From positions 62,001 through 126,000 of the forward strand of contig JAPWAE010000006.1 in assembly GCA_041432705.1 (NCBI GenBank): 64,000 bases of DNA, read 5' to 3'. Origin of the DNA: Pauljensenia sp018375675 (GTDB taxonomy: Bacteria; Actinomycetota; Actinomycetes; Actinomycetales; Actinomycetaceae). A program made the position numbers and the translations under genes. Of the stretch, positions 34,147-43,900 are shown in pieces. The notes below the pieces were generated by a model. That model made no database searches, was not told the DNA's origin, and saw only the letters and a program-made list of their open reading frames with translations. The stretch's first letter is position 1. Each line of letters begins with the position of its first letter.

Positions 34147-34764
34147 GTGGCCGCTCCTCGCGCTGACGTTGTCGCGCTCGTCGTCGGCGGCGGTGGGGGA
34201 GAGCGCCTGGGTGGCGTCTCCAAGCCGGATCTGATACTGGGTGGCGTGCGCTTGATCGACCGCGTGTGCGGGGTCTTGATGGAGGTGTGCGGCGCTGGGT
34301 GCGTGGCTGTTGTGCCGCCCAGTGTGCGCGTCCCCGACGGTGTCCTGCGTACCCTTGAGGATCCGCCGAGCGGCGGCCCGCTGGCCGGTGTCGACGCGGG
34401 CTTGCGCGCGCTGAGCGTCGGCGACGATGTCCTCGTCGTGGTTGTGTCCGTCGACGCTCCCGGTGTGGGTGCTTTCCTGCCCGCCCTCCTCGAACCCGCG
34501 TTGGGTGAGAGTAGTGATGGGCGTATCGTGCGCGGCGGGGATCCGGAGCCTTTCGATCAGTACCTCATGGGCGTCTATCGTGCGGGTGCGCTGCGTCGCG
34601 TGATCGACGAGGCCGTGGCCGCCCTCGGATCAGTACGCGGAATGGGGGTGCGCCGGGTGTTGCGCGCCCTCGAGGTTGAGCGGGTGAGCGTGAGCGCCGA
34701 CGTGTGTCGGGATGTCGATACCCCCGAGGATGTGGCCTTGTGGGAGAGCTTCCTGAGCAACTGA
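34147..34764 (+). CDS. MobA-like molybdenum cofactor guanylyltransferase
   Basis: 205 residues, NTP-transferase fold. N-terminal VALVVGGGGGERLGGVSKPDL is the pyrophosphorylase loop, and VVVVSVDAPGVGAFLPALL occupies the metal-binding DxP position (VDAP). The middle is less conserved than in typical MobA. The context (moaDE, moeB, narG) favours making MGD from molybdopterin, which NarG needs. GTG start at 34147, five bases after moeB. Confidence 0.8.
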   Translation: MAAPRADVVALVVGGGGGERLGGVSKPDLILGGVRLIDRVCGVLMEVCGAGCVAVVPPSVRVPDGVLRTLEDPPSGGPLAGVDAGLRALSVGDDVLVVVVSVDAPGVGAFLPALLEPALGESSDGRIVRGGDPEPFDQYLMGVYRAGALRRVIDEAVAALGSVRGMGVRRVLRALEVERVSVSADVCRDVDTPEDVALWESFLSN

Positions 34765-34838
34765 TTTGTGGGTAACGCACCTTTGGGTGTAGGTTTAGCT
34801 AGTAAGTATCTGGTGACCTATTCCACTAAGGCGTGCTC

Positions 34839-36884
34839 ATGAATCTTCGTCACGGACAACTGTGGCAGCGACTCGGACTGGCAGTGCTGTCAGGAATTCT
34901 CGTCGCGTCCCTCGCTCCCGCCACTGCCGCTGCTCCGACAGGTGGCCAGGACATGCATGGCGACATGGAGTCTGCCGACCTCGACACGTCGAGCTCCGAC
35001 TCCGGTGTTTCCGCCCCCGACACCGCGCTCTCTCCTGCGGCCGCGGAGGAAACCGAAACCGCCGACGACGCCACGGCCTCGTCCGAGGAAGAAAGCGGGG
35101 ACGGCGTCGACGCGCAGGTCTACACCTTCCCCGGCACGGACGGCCCCACCCGCGTTCACGTGCTCACGACGACGGGTTCTGCGGATGCCATCCTGCTCGA
35201 GTCTCGAGGCGTCTTCGCCATGATCGACGGCGCCGAGGGTGTCGGTGCCCCCGACGGCAAGGATCCGCGTTACCCGCTGCGCAGCGGCGTGGTCCCCGGT
35301 TGGGTGGGGGATACCGACTGGGTTCTCGGTTACATGTCCAAGCACGGGGTCACTTCCTCGAACCTCGCGTTCTACCTGGGCACGCACGCCCACTCCGACC
35401 ACATCGATAACGCCGACGAGATCATCAGGAAGTTCCGCCCGAAAGTCATCTTCAGCCCCGAATACTCCGACAAGTGGATCACCAACCCCGATGGTCTGTG
35501 GGACAACCAGTGGGTCTACGACCACATGGTGGATGCCGCTAAGTGGGCACAGAAGACCTACGGAGCCCAGTTCGTGCAGAAGGTCGACGGCTACAACACC
35601 CACGTCCAACTCGGTGACATGGATGTCCAGCTCATCCCCTTCGATCCCAATGAAACCTATAAGGTCACGGGCACGACCGACGCGAACCTCATGGGGTGGG
35701 GCGCGAAGGTGAGTGCCTTCGGGCGTAGCGCCTTCCTCGCGGCCGACCTCATGGACACCGAGGCAGACTGGAGCAAGCACAACGGCTTCGAGGCGCGCGT
35801 TGCTCAGGTTGTCGGCAAGGTCGACATGCTCAAGGCTGGCCACCACGGCCTACGCAGCTCGAACTTTCCTCCCTTCATGGAGGCGCTGGATCCCACCGCG
35901 ATCATCCAGACGGGTACGGAGTCTTTCACACCCGATAATCTCACTGAGAAGGTCATTCACGGTGACGTGCTCTGGGCACCGATGTCCGAGGTAGGAAGCG
36001 CTGGCGTCGCCTCGGTAATCGCTACTTTCTCATCTGCTGGCATCTCCTACTCCGACTTCTCAGCCGCTTCCTGGGGGCATGAGTACGGCCAAGAAAGTCC
36101 GCGCGCCTGGTGGTTCAATGGCGGGCGCCCCGCGGCCACGACCGGCTGGTGGAAGGGGGCGAGTGGGTCCTGGTACTACTTCGCGGGCAAGCCCTCCGCC
36201 GAGGCCAACACCTGGGTGTATGACGGCGGTCAGTGGTACTGGATGGACGCCACCGGCGCGATGGCAACCGGCTGGATTCATGACGGAAAAGCGTGGTACT
36301 ACCTGGATTCCGCAGGGCATCCCTCGGGCAGCGGATGGACCTGGATCGACGGATCCTGGTACTACCTGACCGGTGGGCGTGCCACGCTTGGATGGATGGC
36401 CGAAGGGGGTTCCTGGTACTACCTTGACGAGCAAACCGGCGCGATGGTCACCGGATGGAAGCAGATTGGTGGTACCTGGTACTACCTGAACTCGTCGGGT
36501 GCAATGGTCACCGGCTGGATGAATGGCGGCGGTTCTTGGTACTACCTGAGCTCCAGCGGTTCGATGGCGACCGGGTGGTTCTACGACCACGGTGCTTGGT
36601 ACTACTTCGCATCCTCCGGCGCGATGGCCACCGGATGGTTCCAGGACGGGACCACCTGGTACTACAGCAGTTCCTCCGGCGCCATGATGACCGGCTGGCT
36701 GAACGGTGGGAGCTCTTGGTACTACTTGAGTGGTAGCGGCGCGATGGCAACCGGCTGGATCCTGGATCACGGTGCTTGGTACTACATGGATGAAGCAGGT
36801 GCCATGGTCACCGGCACGCATGAGATCGACGGTCGCTCTTCGATCTTCTCTTCGTCGGGACGCTGGGTCGGCTACGCCTCCTAA
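34839..36884 (+). CDS. Secreted metallo-beta-lactamase-fold esterase with choline-binding-type repeats (Pce/CbpE-like)
   Basis: 681 residues. Residues 1-34 form a signal peptide (LAVLSGILVASLAPATAAA). An acidic Ser/Thr linker follows to about 90. The metallo-beta-lactamase domain spans about 95-400 with metal motif HAHSDH (183-188), LAADLM and AGHHGLR. Residues about 430-670 hold some eleven aromatic repeats of the GSWYYL..GAMATGW type that bind choline or cell-wall glycans. The same two-part architecture is known in pneumococcal Pce, a phosphorylcholine esterase. ATG 34839 has AAGG seven bases upstream. No LPXTG motif. Confidence 0.83.
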   Translation: MNLRHGQLWQRLGLAVLSGILVASLAPATAAAPTGGQDMHGDMESADLDTSSSDSGVSAPDTALSPAAAEETETADDATASSEEESGDGVDAQVYTFPGTDGPTRVHVLTTTGSADAILLESRGVFAMIDGAEGVGAPDGKDPRYPLRSGVVPGWVGDTDWVLGYMSKHGVTSSNLAFYLGTHAHSDHIDNADEIIRKFRPKVIFSPEYSDKWITNPDGLWDNQWVYDHMVDAAKWAQKTYGAQFVQKVDGYNTHVQLGDMDVQLIPFDPNETYKVTGTTDANLMGWGAKVSAFGRSAFLAADLMDTEADWSKHNGFEARVAQVVGKVDMLKAGHHGLRSSNFPPFMEALDPTAIIQTGTESFTPDNLTEKVIHGDVLWAPMSEVGSAGVASVIATFSSAGISYSDFSAASWGHEYGQESPRAWWFNGGRPAATTGWWKGASGSWYYFAGKPSAEANTWVYDGGQWYWMDATGAMATGWIHDGKAWYYLDSAGHPSGSGWTWIDGSWYYLTGGRATLGWMAEGGSWYYLDEQTGAMVTGWKQIGGTWYYLNSSGAMVTGWMNGGGSWYYLSSSGSMATGWFYDHGAWYYFASSGAMATGWFQDGTTWYYSSSSGAMMTGWLNGGSSWYYLSGSGAMATGWILDHGAWYYMDEAGAMVTGTHEIDGRSSIFSSSGRWVGYAS

Positions 36885-36912
36885 TCGAGGCCTCGGCGAA
36901 CAACCTCACAAA

Positions 36913-36949
36913 GCGCCGCCCGCCGCGTATCGACGCAGGTGGGCGGCGC
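36913..36949 (+). terminator. Terminator-like hairpin after the esterase gene
   Basis: GCGCCGCCCGCC pairs with GGTGGGCGGCGC (one G-T pair), loop GCGTATCGACGCA. No clear U tract. Confidence 0.55.
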
Positions 36950-36965
36950 TGCGCTGTCGCGCCGT

Positions 36966-37105
36966 GGCCTCGTTCGTTTCTGGTGTCCGGGGGCGGCGGC
37001 CCGCCCGCGAGATCGACACACGCGAGCCTAGGGCTCGGAGTGATCGATCTCGAAGCCCGGCCAGGCCTTGCCGCCGCCCCCGGACACTAACGAGCCGAGG
37101 CCTCG
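36966..37105. repeat. GC-rich nested palindromic repeat, copy c
   Basis: Inner arms GTGTCCGGGGGCGGCGGC (36983-37000) and GCCGCCGCCCCCGGACAC (37070-37087) pair perfectly. Next stem GAGATCGA/TCGATCTC; apex CGAGCC/GGCTCG. Outer GGCCTCG/CGAGGCC. Relative to copies a and b both arms carry compensating changes. Confidence 0.8.
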
Positions 37106-37124
37106 TTTCTTGCTGCTTGTGGGG

Positions 37125-37637
37125 TTAGCGCTGCTCGTCGAGCTGGTGGAAGATCGCGGTGAGCAGGGGTGTGACCACCTCGAGGGTGTCGAGCGCTCCG
37201 CCGCGCGAGCCGGGGGAAGAGATGATGAGCGCGCCCGAGGAGTCGCGCGCCGTCACGCCGACGACCTCGCGGGACAGGCCTGACAGGGGAGTGTTTGTCA
37301 GGCCGTGGGCGCGGATCTGCTCGGCGATGCCGGGGATCTCGACCTCGACGAGGGAGCGGACGACCTCGGGCGCGTAGTTGCCCACGCCGAAACCCGAGCC
37401 GCCCAGGACCAGGATGAAGCGGGCGCCGGCCTCAAGCGCGTCGCGAATCTCCGTCTCGAGGATGTCGGCGCTCTCGGGGATCGCCGCGACCGTCACGGGA
37501 CCCAGGCCGGCCTCGGCCAGCGCTGCCGTACAGGCGGGGGTCGCACGGTCCTCCTTCGTGCCGCGCTGGATGCGGTCCGAATAGGTGATGACGTGGGCGC
37601 TGATCTGGTTGAGGTCGTAGTCGACAGGCTTGGGCAT
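37125..37637 (-). CDS. Second MogA/MoaB-like protein, divergent
   Basis: 170 residues of the MoCF-biosynthesis fold: AHVITYSDRIQRGTKEDRAT, ETEIRDALEAGARFILVLGG and SSPGSRGGALDTLEVVTPLL. The signature that reads TGGTG..PRD.TPE in active MogA is LGGSGFGVGNYAPEVV here, so the Asp is lost. It may bind molybdopterin without adenylating it, or act as a partner of the intact Mog at 17743. ATG 37637 with GGAGG. Convergent with the esterase, divergent from modA. Confidence 0.78.
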   Translation of the reverse strand: MPKPVDYDLNQISAHVITYSDRIQRGTKEDRATPACTAALAEAGLGPVTVAAIPESADILETEIRDALEAGARFILVLGGSGFGVGNYAPEVVRSLVEVEIPGIAEQIRAHGLTNTPLSGLSREVVGVTARDSSGALIISSPGSRGGALDTLEVVTPLLTAIFHQLDEQR

Positions 37638-37813
37638 GGTGTCCTCCGGTGGCGAATGTGTATAAGTGTGATCCTAGTCCCTTCCTGCTGTGGGGGTGGG
37701 TCTGGGAGCTGAGCGTGGTCTCGAGGCGATTTTGTGTGTGCGTGGGCCGAGGGAAAAGGAGGCTGCGGACGTCAGCGCTTGTTGAGAGGTGGTCGCGGCA
37801 ACGTGCACGCAGC

Positions 37814-37918
37814 AGCATAACCCCTTTTATGATGGGTTTATGCAAGTTAAATATGTGCGCATATTTCCTCGATATTAAAAGCAAAAGTAACGATTCGGAT
37901 GAGCGTGAGCGAATCGTT
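37814..37918 (+). promoter_or_regulatory. Cluster of three dyads upstream of modA
   Basis: GCATAACCCC...GGGTTTATGC (37814-37842, one mismatch), AAATATG-TGCG-CATATTT (37849-37866, perfect) and AACGATTCG-N12-CGAATCGTT (37889-37918, perfect), all in the 344-base mogA-like/modA gap. The AAATATG dyad is a reasonable molybdate-regulator operator; the last one could be a leader hairpin. Confidence 0.45.
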
Positions 37919-37981
37919 GTGCGTCCGCATCTCGTGTTGTTAGATTTAATACGTTCCCTTCCCTCTCAAAAGGAGATTCGA

Positions 37982-38776
37982 GTGCGTTACCTTCGTATCC
38001 TCCCCGCCATTGGCGCCGCCGCCCTGGCACTCGCCGCCTGCGCGGGCGGTTCCACCCCCGCCGAGTCCACGGCCTCGGCCGAGGCGACACAGCCCGCCGA
38101 GACCACCGTCCTCAACGTCTACGCCGCCGCCTCCCTCACCGAGACCTTCGGCGAGCTCGAAGAGATCTTCGAGGAGGCTAACCCCGGCGTGGACGTGCGC
38201 TTCAACTTCGCCGGCTCCCAGGACCTCGTGACCCAGCTCGGCGAGGGCGCCGACGTCGACGTCCTGGCCACCGCCAACGAATCCACCATGAAGAAGGCCG
38301 CCGACGCCTCCCAGGTCGACGCTCAGACCATCTTCGTCACCAACACCCTCACCCTTATCACGACGCCTGGGAACCCGGCGGGCGTGACCGGCCTCGACTC
38401 CTCGCTCGACGGCGTCAAGCTGGTCGTCTGCGCGCCCGAGGTCCCCTGCGGCAAGCTCACCAAGACCCTCACCGAAAAGCTCGGCGTGACCCTGAACCCC
38501 GTCTCCGAGGAGCAGGCCGTCACCGACGTGCGCGGCAAGGTGTCCTCCGGTCAGGCCGACGCCGGCATCGTCTACAAGACCGACGCCCTCGCCGAGGGTG
38601 ACGCCGTCGAGACCGTCGCCATCCAGGGCGCCGACGAGGCCGTCAACAAGTACCCGATTGCCCTCGTGAGCGCCTCGACCAAGAAGGACCTGGGTCAGAA
38701 GTGGATCGACCTGGTCCTGTCCGCTGAGGGTCAGAAGATCCTCGAAGATGCGGGCTTCACGCCCGCCGCGAAGTAA
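37982..38776 (+). CDS. modA: Molybdate-binding lipoprotein ModA
   Basis: 264 residues. Lipobox LAAC at about residue 20, then the ModA fold: LNVYAAASLTETFGELEEIF, FNFAGSQDLVTQLGEGADVD, VCAPEVPCGKLTKTL and GQADAGIVYKTDA. GTG 37982 is preceded by AAAAGGAG at 7-base spacing; an open frame more than 300 bases further upstream is non-coding. First gene of modA-modBC. Confidence 0.93.
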   Translation: MRYLRILPAIGAAALALAACAGGSTPAESTASAEATQPAETTVLNVYAAASLTETFGELEEIFEEANPGVDVRFNFAGSQDLVTQLGEGADVDVLATANESTMKKAADASQVDAQTIFVTNTLTLITTPGNPAGVTGLDSSLDGVKLVVCAPEVPCGKLTKTLTEKLGVTLNPVSEEQAVTDVRGKVSSGQADAGIVYKTDALAEGDAVETVAIQGADEAVNKYPIALVSASTKKDLGQKWIDLVLSAEGQKILEDAGFTPAAK

Positions 38777-38785
38777 CATCGACGC

Positions 38786-40771
38786 GTGAAGTCACGCAGG
38801 ACGCCCGCCGTCAGCCCCCTGCCCGTCTGGGCGGGGGGCCTCGGCGCGCTCGCCCTGTGCTTCTTGGTCTTGCCCCTGGCCTTCATGCTGGGGCGCGTCA
38901 ACTGGGCCACCCTCGGCGTGACCCTCGCGACCCCGGAGGCTCGCGACGCCCTCGGCCTGTCGCTGCGCACGTGTCTGATCGCCCTCGGAGTCGACCTCGT
39001 CCTCGGCGTTCCCGGGGCCCTCCTGCTGTCCCGCTCGTGGCGGGGTGTGCGCGCCGCCCGCATCCTCGTCGCCCTGCCGCTCTCGCTGCCTCCCGTCGTC
39101 GCCGGCATCGCGCTGCTCGCGGCCTTCGGCAGGCGCTCGACCCTCGGCGCGCTCCTTGGCGGCGCCGGCCTCGACATCGCCTTCACGACCACCGCCGTCG
39201 TCATTGCGCAGGTCTTCGTCTCCCTGCCCTTCCTCATCGTCACCCTCGAGTCCGCGCTGCGCGCCCGCGAGCAGGGACTTGATGAGATGGCCTCCTCCCT
39301 GGGGGCCTCTCCCACGCGCGTGTTCTGGCAGATCACCCTGCCCACGGTCCTGCCCGGCCTCGGGCGCGGCGCCGCCCTCGCTCTGGCCCGCTGCCTCGGC
39401 GAGTTCGGCGCGACCCTCACCTTTGCGGGGTCCATGCAGGGCGTCACCCGCACGATGCCCCTCCAGATCTACCTGGCTCGCGAGTCCGACGCGGACCTGG
39501 CCCTCGCGCTCGGTGTGGTCCTCCTCGGCGTCGCAGCCGCCGTCGTCGCGCTCACGGAAACCCCGTGGGGAAGGATCGCCTCGCTCCTTCGATTGACGAG
39601 GCATGGGTTCGCCTCCGCTTCCGCTGATTCGTCCGCTCGCCCCACCGTGGCCTCTTCCGCGCTCGCGGGAGAAGCGGGGGAGGGCGTGGCCGTGCGCGTC
39701 GCCGGAACCGTGGAAGCGCGCGGCTGGGACGTGGACGCGGCCCTCCGCCCCGGCCTCGTCACTGCCGTCGTCGGCCACAACGGCGCCGGAAAATCCACCC
39801 TCGCCCAGGTGATCGCAGGGACCCTGCGCCTGGATAGCGGGACCGTGAGCGTCGGCGAGCGCGTCGTCGATGATGCCGCCACGTTCGTGCCCGCGCGCCG
39901 GCGCGGCGTCGCCATGGTCTCCCAGGCGCCCCGCATCTTCACCCACATGAGCGTGGCTGCCAACGTCGCCTTCCCCCTGCGTGTGCGCGGAGTGGGGCGT
40001 GCCGAGGCCCGGGCGGCCGCCATCGAACAGCTGCGTGCCGTGGGGATCGCCGACCTCGCGCACAAGCGTGCCTCCGACCTGTCGGGCGGCCAGGCGGCCC
40101 GCGTCGCGATCGCGCGTGCCCTCGTCTTCCGCCCCGAGGTCCTCATCCTCGACGAGCCAACGGCCGCCCTCGACGTCGAGGCCACCGCCCAGGTCTCCGC
40201 CGTCCTTCGCGAGCGCCTGGCGGGTGCCGGCATCACGACCCTGCTGGTCTCCCACGACATCGCCGAGGTCCTGTCCCTCGCCTCCCACATGATCGTCATG
40301 GGGGAGGGGCGCATCGTCGAGGAGGGCGAACCCGCCCGCGTGCTTGCCTCGCCTGCGTCGGTGTTCGCGGCCCGCTTGGCCGGGCTCAACATCGTGAGTG
40401 GGCCTCCTGTGGCGCGCCCCGGCATGGTTGGCGTGCGCATCGGCGACGGGGCGCTGTGGGCGGCTTCCGACAGCGTTGCCCCTGGCGAGGAGTCAGCGCG
40501 CGTCGCCCTCACCTTCGCTCCCGAGTCCCTGGCACTGTCCCGCGAGGAAGCCCACGCCTCGCCGCGCTCAGTCCTGCCCGGCGTCGTCGCGGGCATCGAC
40601 GTCGATGGCTCCCTCGTCAGTGTGCGCGTGGCGCTCGCGGAGGACGTGTCGGTGACCGCCCGCGTCACCGCCGCCGCATGGTCTGACCTGGGCCTCGGTG
40701 TCGGCGAGGGCCTGTGGGTGAGCGTGAAGGCCACCCAGGTCCGAGCGATCCGCGTCGCGGCCGGCTCCTGA
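38786..40771 (+). CDS. modBC: Molybdate ABC transporter permease-ATPase fusion (ModB-ModC)
   Basis: 661 residues. Residues 1 to about 260: ModB permease with five or six helices and EAA loop LDEMASSLGASPTRVFWQIT, then GEFGATLTFAG. Residues about 300-530: ABC domain with Walker A GHNGAGKST near 330, signature LSGGQAARVAIARAL, Walker B VLILDEPTAALD and H-switch LVSHD. The end has a Mop-like molybdate-binding domain (VLPGVVAGIDVDGSLVSVRV and WVSVKATQVRAIRV). Nine bases after modA. The fused order means the two subunits are made in 1:1 ratio. Confidence 0.92.
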   Translation: MKSRRTPAVSPLPVWAGGLGALALCFLVLPLAFMLGRVNWATLGVTLATPEARDALGLSLRTCLIALGVDLVLGVPGALLLSRSWRGVRAARILVALPLSLPPVVAGIALLAAFGRRSTLGALLGGAGLDIAFTTTAVVIAQVFVSLPFLIVTLESALRAREQGLDEMASSLGASPTRVFWQITLPTVLPGLGRGAALALARCLGEFGATLTFAGSMQGVTRTMPLQIYLARESDADLALALGVVLLGVAAAVVALTETPWGRIASLLRLTRHGFASASADSSARPTVASSALAGEAGEGVAVRVAGTVEARGWDVDAALRPGLVTAVVGHNGAGKSTLAQVIAGTLRLDSGTVSVGERVVDDAATFVPARRRGVAMVSQAPRIFTHMSVAANVAFPLRVRGVGRAEARAAAIEQLRAVGIADLAHKRASDLSGGQAARVAIARALVFRPEVLILDEPTAALDVEATAQVSAVLRERLAGAGITTLLVSHDIAEVLSLASHMIVMGEGRIVEEGEPARVLASPASVFAARLAGLNIVSGPPVARPGMVGVRIGDGALWAASDSVAPGEESARVALTFAPESLALSREEAHASPRSVLPGVVAGIDVDGSLVSVRVALAEDVSVTARVTAAAWSDLGLGVGEGLWVSVKATQVRAIRVAAGS

Positions 40772-40934
40772 TCGCTTCACTGCCCCCTAGGGCGCGAATT
40801 TTGTCACGCTTCATATGTTGTAATTCTTGTTTTTCGCATGAGCGGGGTCCACGCCCCCAAAATGCGGAACACAGCCTATTTTCGCGGTTATTCTGCGGTT
40901 TTAATCGCCGCCTACCAGCAGTCGGTGGACAGCT

Positions 40935-40963
40935 TTGACTCTGCGTGAGGGGTTTCCTAAGTT
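40935..40963 (+). promoter_or_regulatory. Promoter of the activase/dehydratase gene
   Basis: -35 TTGACT (40935-40940), 17-base spacer, -10 TAAGTT (40958-40963); then AGGAGG at 40977-40982 before ATG 40989. The best sigma-70-like promoter of the window. Confidence 0.7.
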
Positions 40964-40988
40964 GTGATGAGAACCCAGGAGGTACCTC

Positions 40989-43900
40989 ATGACAACACAG
41001 GGTCTTCGCGAGGCAAAGCGCCCCTATCAGCTCGGCATCGACGTCGGCTCCACCACGGTCAAGGCCGTCGTTTTGGATGGGAACCGCCGCCTTTTCTCCG
41101 ACTACCGTCGGCACAACGCAGACGTGCGCGCATCCCTGGGGGCACTCCTCGCCGACGTCGAGCGCGCCCTGCCCGGCGCCCGCGTCCACGCGGCCATCAC
41201 CGGCTCCGGCGGCCTGACGACCGCCCGCGCCATGGGTATCCCCTTCGTCCAGGAGGTCATCGCGGGCACCGAGGCCACCCAGCGCCTCCATCCCGAGGTT
41301 GACGTCGTCATCGAGCTGGGCGGAGAGGACGCCAAGCTCACCTATCTGCACCCCACCCCCGAGCAGCGCATGAACGGCACCTGCGCGGGCGGCACCGGCG
41401 CGTTCATTGACCAGATGGCGACCCTGCTGCACACGGACGCGGCGGGCCTGGGCGAGATGGCGACCCGACACACCCAGCTCTACCCGATCGCCTCGCGCTG
41501 CGGCGTCTTCGCCAAGTCCGACATCCAGCCCCTCATCAACCAGGGCGCCGCCCACGAGGACCTGGCCGCCTCCATCTTCAACGCCGTCGCCACCCAGACC
41601 ATCGCCGGCCTGGCGTGCGGGCGCCCGATCCGCGGAACCGTCATGTTCCTCGGCGGCCCCCTGCACTTCCTGCCCGCCCTGCGCGATGCCTACAAGGCCC
41701 TCCTGCCCAAGGCCGACTCCTTCGTCACTCCCGACGACGCCCAGCTGTACGTCGCGATCGGCGCGGCCCTCCTCGCCGAGAAGGAGGCCGCCAAGAAGGT
41801 GCGCCAGGCCGAGGAATCGGGCGCCACCCCAGTCGACGCCCGCGGTGACAAGCTCACGACCCTCATGGAGCGCCTCGCCGCCGCCCCCGTGCAGGTCGAG
41901 TCCCCGCGCATGGACCCCCTCTTCGCTACCCCCGAGGACCGCGAGGAGTTCATGGCCCGCCACAGCCTCGACGTCATCCCCAAGGCCAGCCTCGATGAGG
42001 CCGAGGGCCGCTGCTGGCTCGGCATCGACGCGGGCTCCACGACGATCAAGGCGGTCGTCATCGACTCCCAGGACCGCATCGTCTTCACCCACTACGCCTC
42101 CAACGAGGGCGACCCCGTGGCTGCGGCCGTCGACATCGTGCGCGCGGTGCGAGGCGCGCTGCCCGAGGGCTGCGAGATCGGCCGCTCGTGCGCGACCGGC
42201 TACGGCGAGGGCCTCGTCAAGTCCGCCCTCACCATGGACGAGGGCGAGATCGAGACGATGGCGCACTACCGCGCCGCCGAGTTCATCTGCCCCGGCGTCA
42301 CCTCCGTCATCGACATTGGCGGCCAGGACATGAAGTACCTGCGCATCCGCGACCACGCGGTGGACTCCATCTCCGTTAACGAGGCCTGCTCCTCGGGCTG
42401 CGGCTCCTTCCTGCAGACCTTCGCGCAGACGATGGGCACCGACGTGCGCTCCTTCGCCCGCATGGCCATGGAGTCCGAATCTCCCGTGGACCTGGGCACC
42501 CGCTGCACGGTGTTCATGAACTCCTCCGTCAAGCAGGCGCAGAAGGAAGGCGCGGACGTGCGCGACATCAGCGCCGGCCTGTCCTACTCCGTCGTGCGCA
42601 ACGCCCTCTACAAGGTCATCAAGCTCAAGGAGCCCTCGGATCTGGGCGAGCGCGTTGTCGTCCAGGGCGGCACCTTCCTCAACGACTCGGTCCTGCGCGC
42701 CTTCGAGCTGCTCACCGGCCGCGAGGTCGTGCGCCCCGACATCGCCGGCCTCATGGGCGCCTACGGCGCTGCCCTGACCGCGCGCATGCACGACACGGGG
42801 GAGGGGACCTCGTCCCTCGCGACGATCGAGGCCCTCGAGGGCTTCGGCGTCGACACCACGCGCAAGACCTGCCGCCTGTGCCAAAACCACTGCCAGATGA
42901 CCATCTCGACGTTCTCCAACGGCGAGCGCCACGTGTCGGGCAACCGCTGCGAGCGCGGCGCGTCCCTGGAGCGCGTGCCCAAGAAGTCGGACCTGCCCAA
43001 CCTCTACGACTGGAAGTACAAGCGGATCTTCGGATACCGCCGCCTCACCGAGAAAAAGGCGTTCCGCGGCGACATCGGCATCCCGCGCGTGCTCGGTATG
43101 TACGAAAACTACCCGTTCTGGTTTACGATGCTCACCGCTCTGGGCTTCCGTGTCATGATCTCGGGCCGCTCCAACCACGACCTCTTCGAGACCGGCATGG
43201 AGTCCATCCCCTCGGAGAACGTGTGCTACCCGGCCAAGCTGGTCCACGGGCACATCGAGTCCCTGCTGGACAAGGGCATCACGACGATCTTCTACCCCTG
43301 CGTCGACTTCGAGCAGAAGCTCACCGAGTCCGAAAACTCCTTCAACTGCCCCATCGTGGCGACCTACCCCGAGGTCATCCGCAACAACATGGAGCGCCTC
43401 TTGGAGCCGGGCACGCAGTTCATCAGCCCCTTCGTCAACTTCGGCAACCGCGAGTACCTGCCCGCCCACCTGTCCAAGACCTTCAAGGAATACGGCTACG
43501 ACATCCCGGTCGAGGAGATGAAAGCCGCCCTCGACAAGGCATGGGAGGAAGACGCCGCCGTCAAGGCCGAGATTCGCGCGAAGGGTGTCGAAACCATCGA
43601 GTGGATGCGTGAGCATGGCGTGCGCGGCATCGTGCTCGCGGGCCGCCCCTACCACCTCGACCCCGAGATCAACCACGGCATCCCCGAGGTCATCGTGGGC
43701 CTGGGCATGGCCGTCCTCACCGAGGACTCCATCGTGGACGCGCGCCTCGAGCGCCCCCTGCGCGTCCTCGACCAGTGGTCCTACCACTCGCGCCTCTACG
43801 AGGCCGCCGCCCGCGTCGGCGACGAGCCCGACCTCGAGATGGTCCAGCTCAACTCCTTCGGCTGCGGCGTCGACGCGATCACCGCCGACCAGGTCCAGGA

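Noticed and set aside
37649..37981. N-terminal extension of ModA
   Set aside because: The lipoprotein signal begins at GTG 37982 with a good ribosome-binding site; the extension crosses the dyad cluster.
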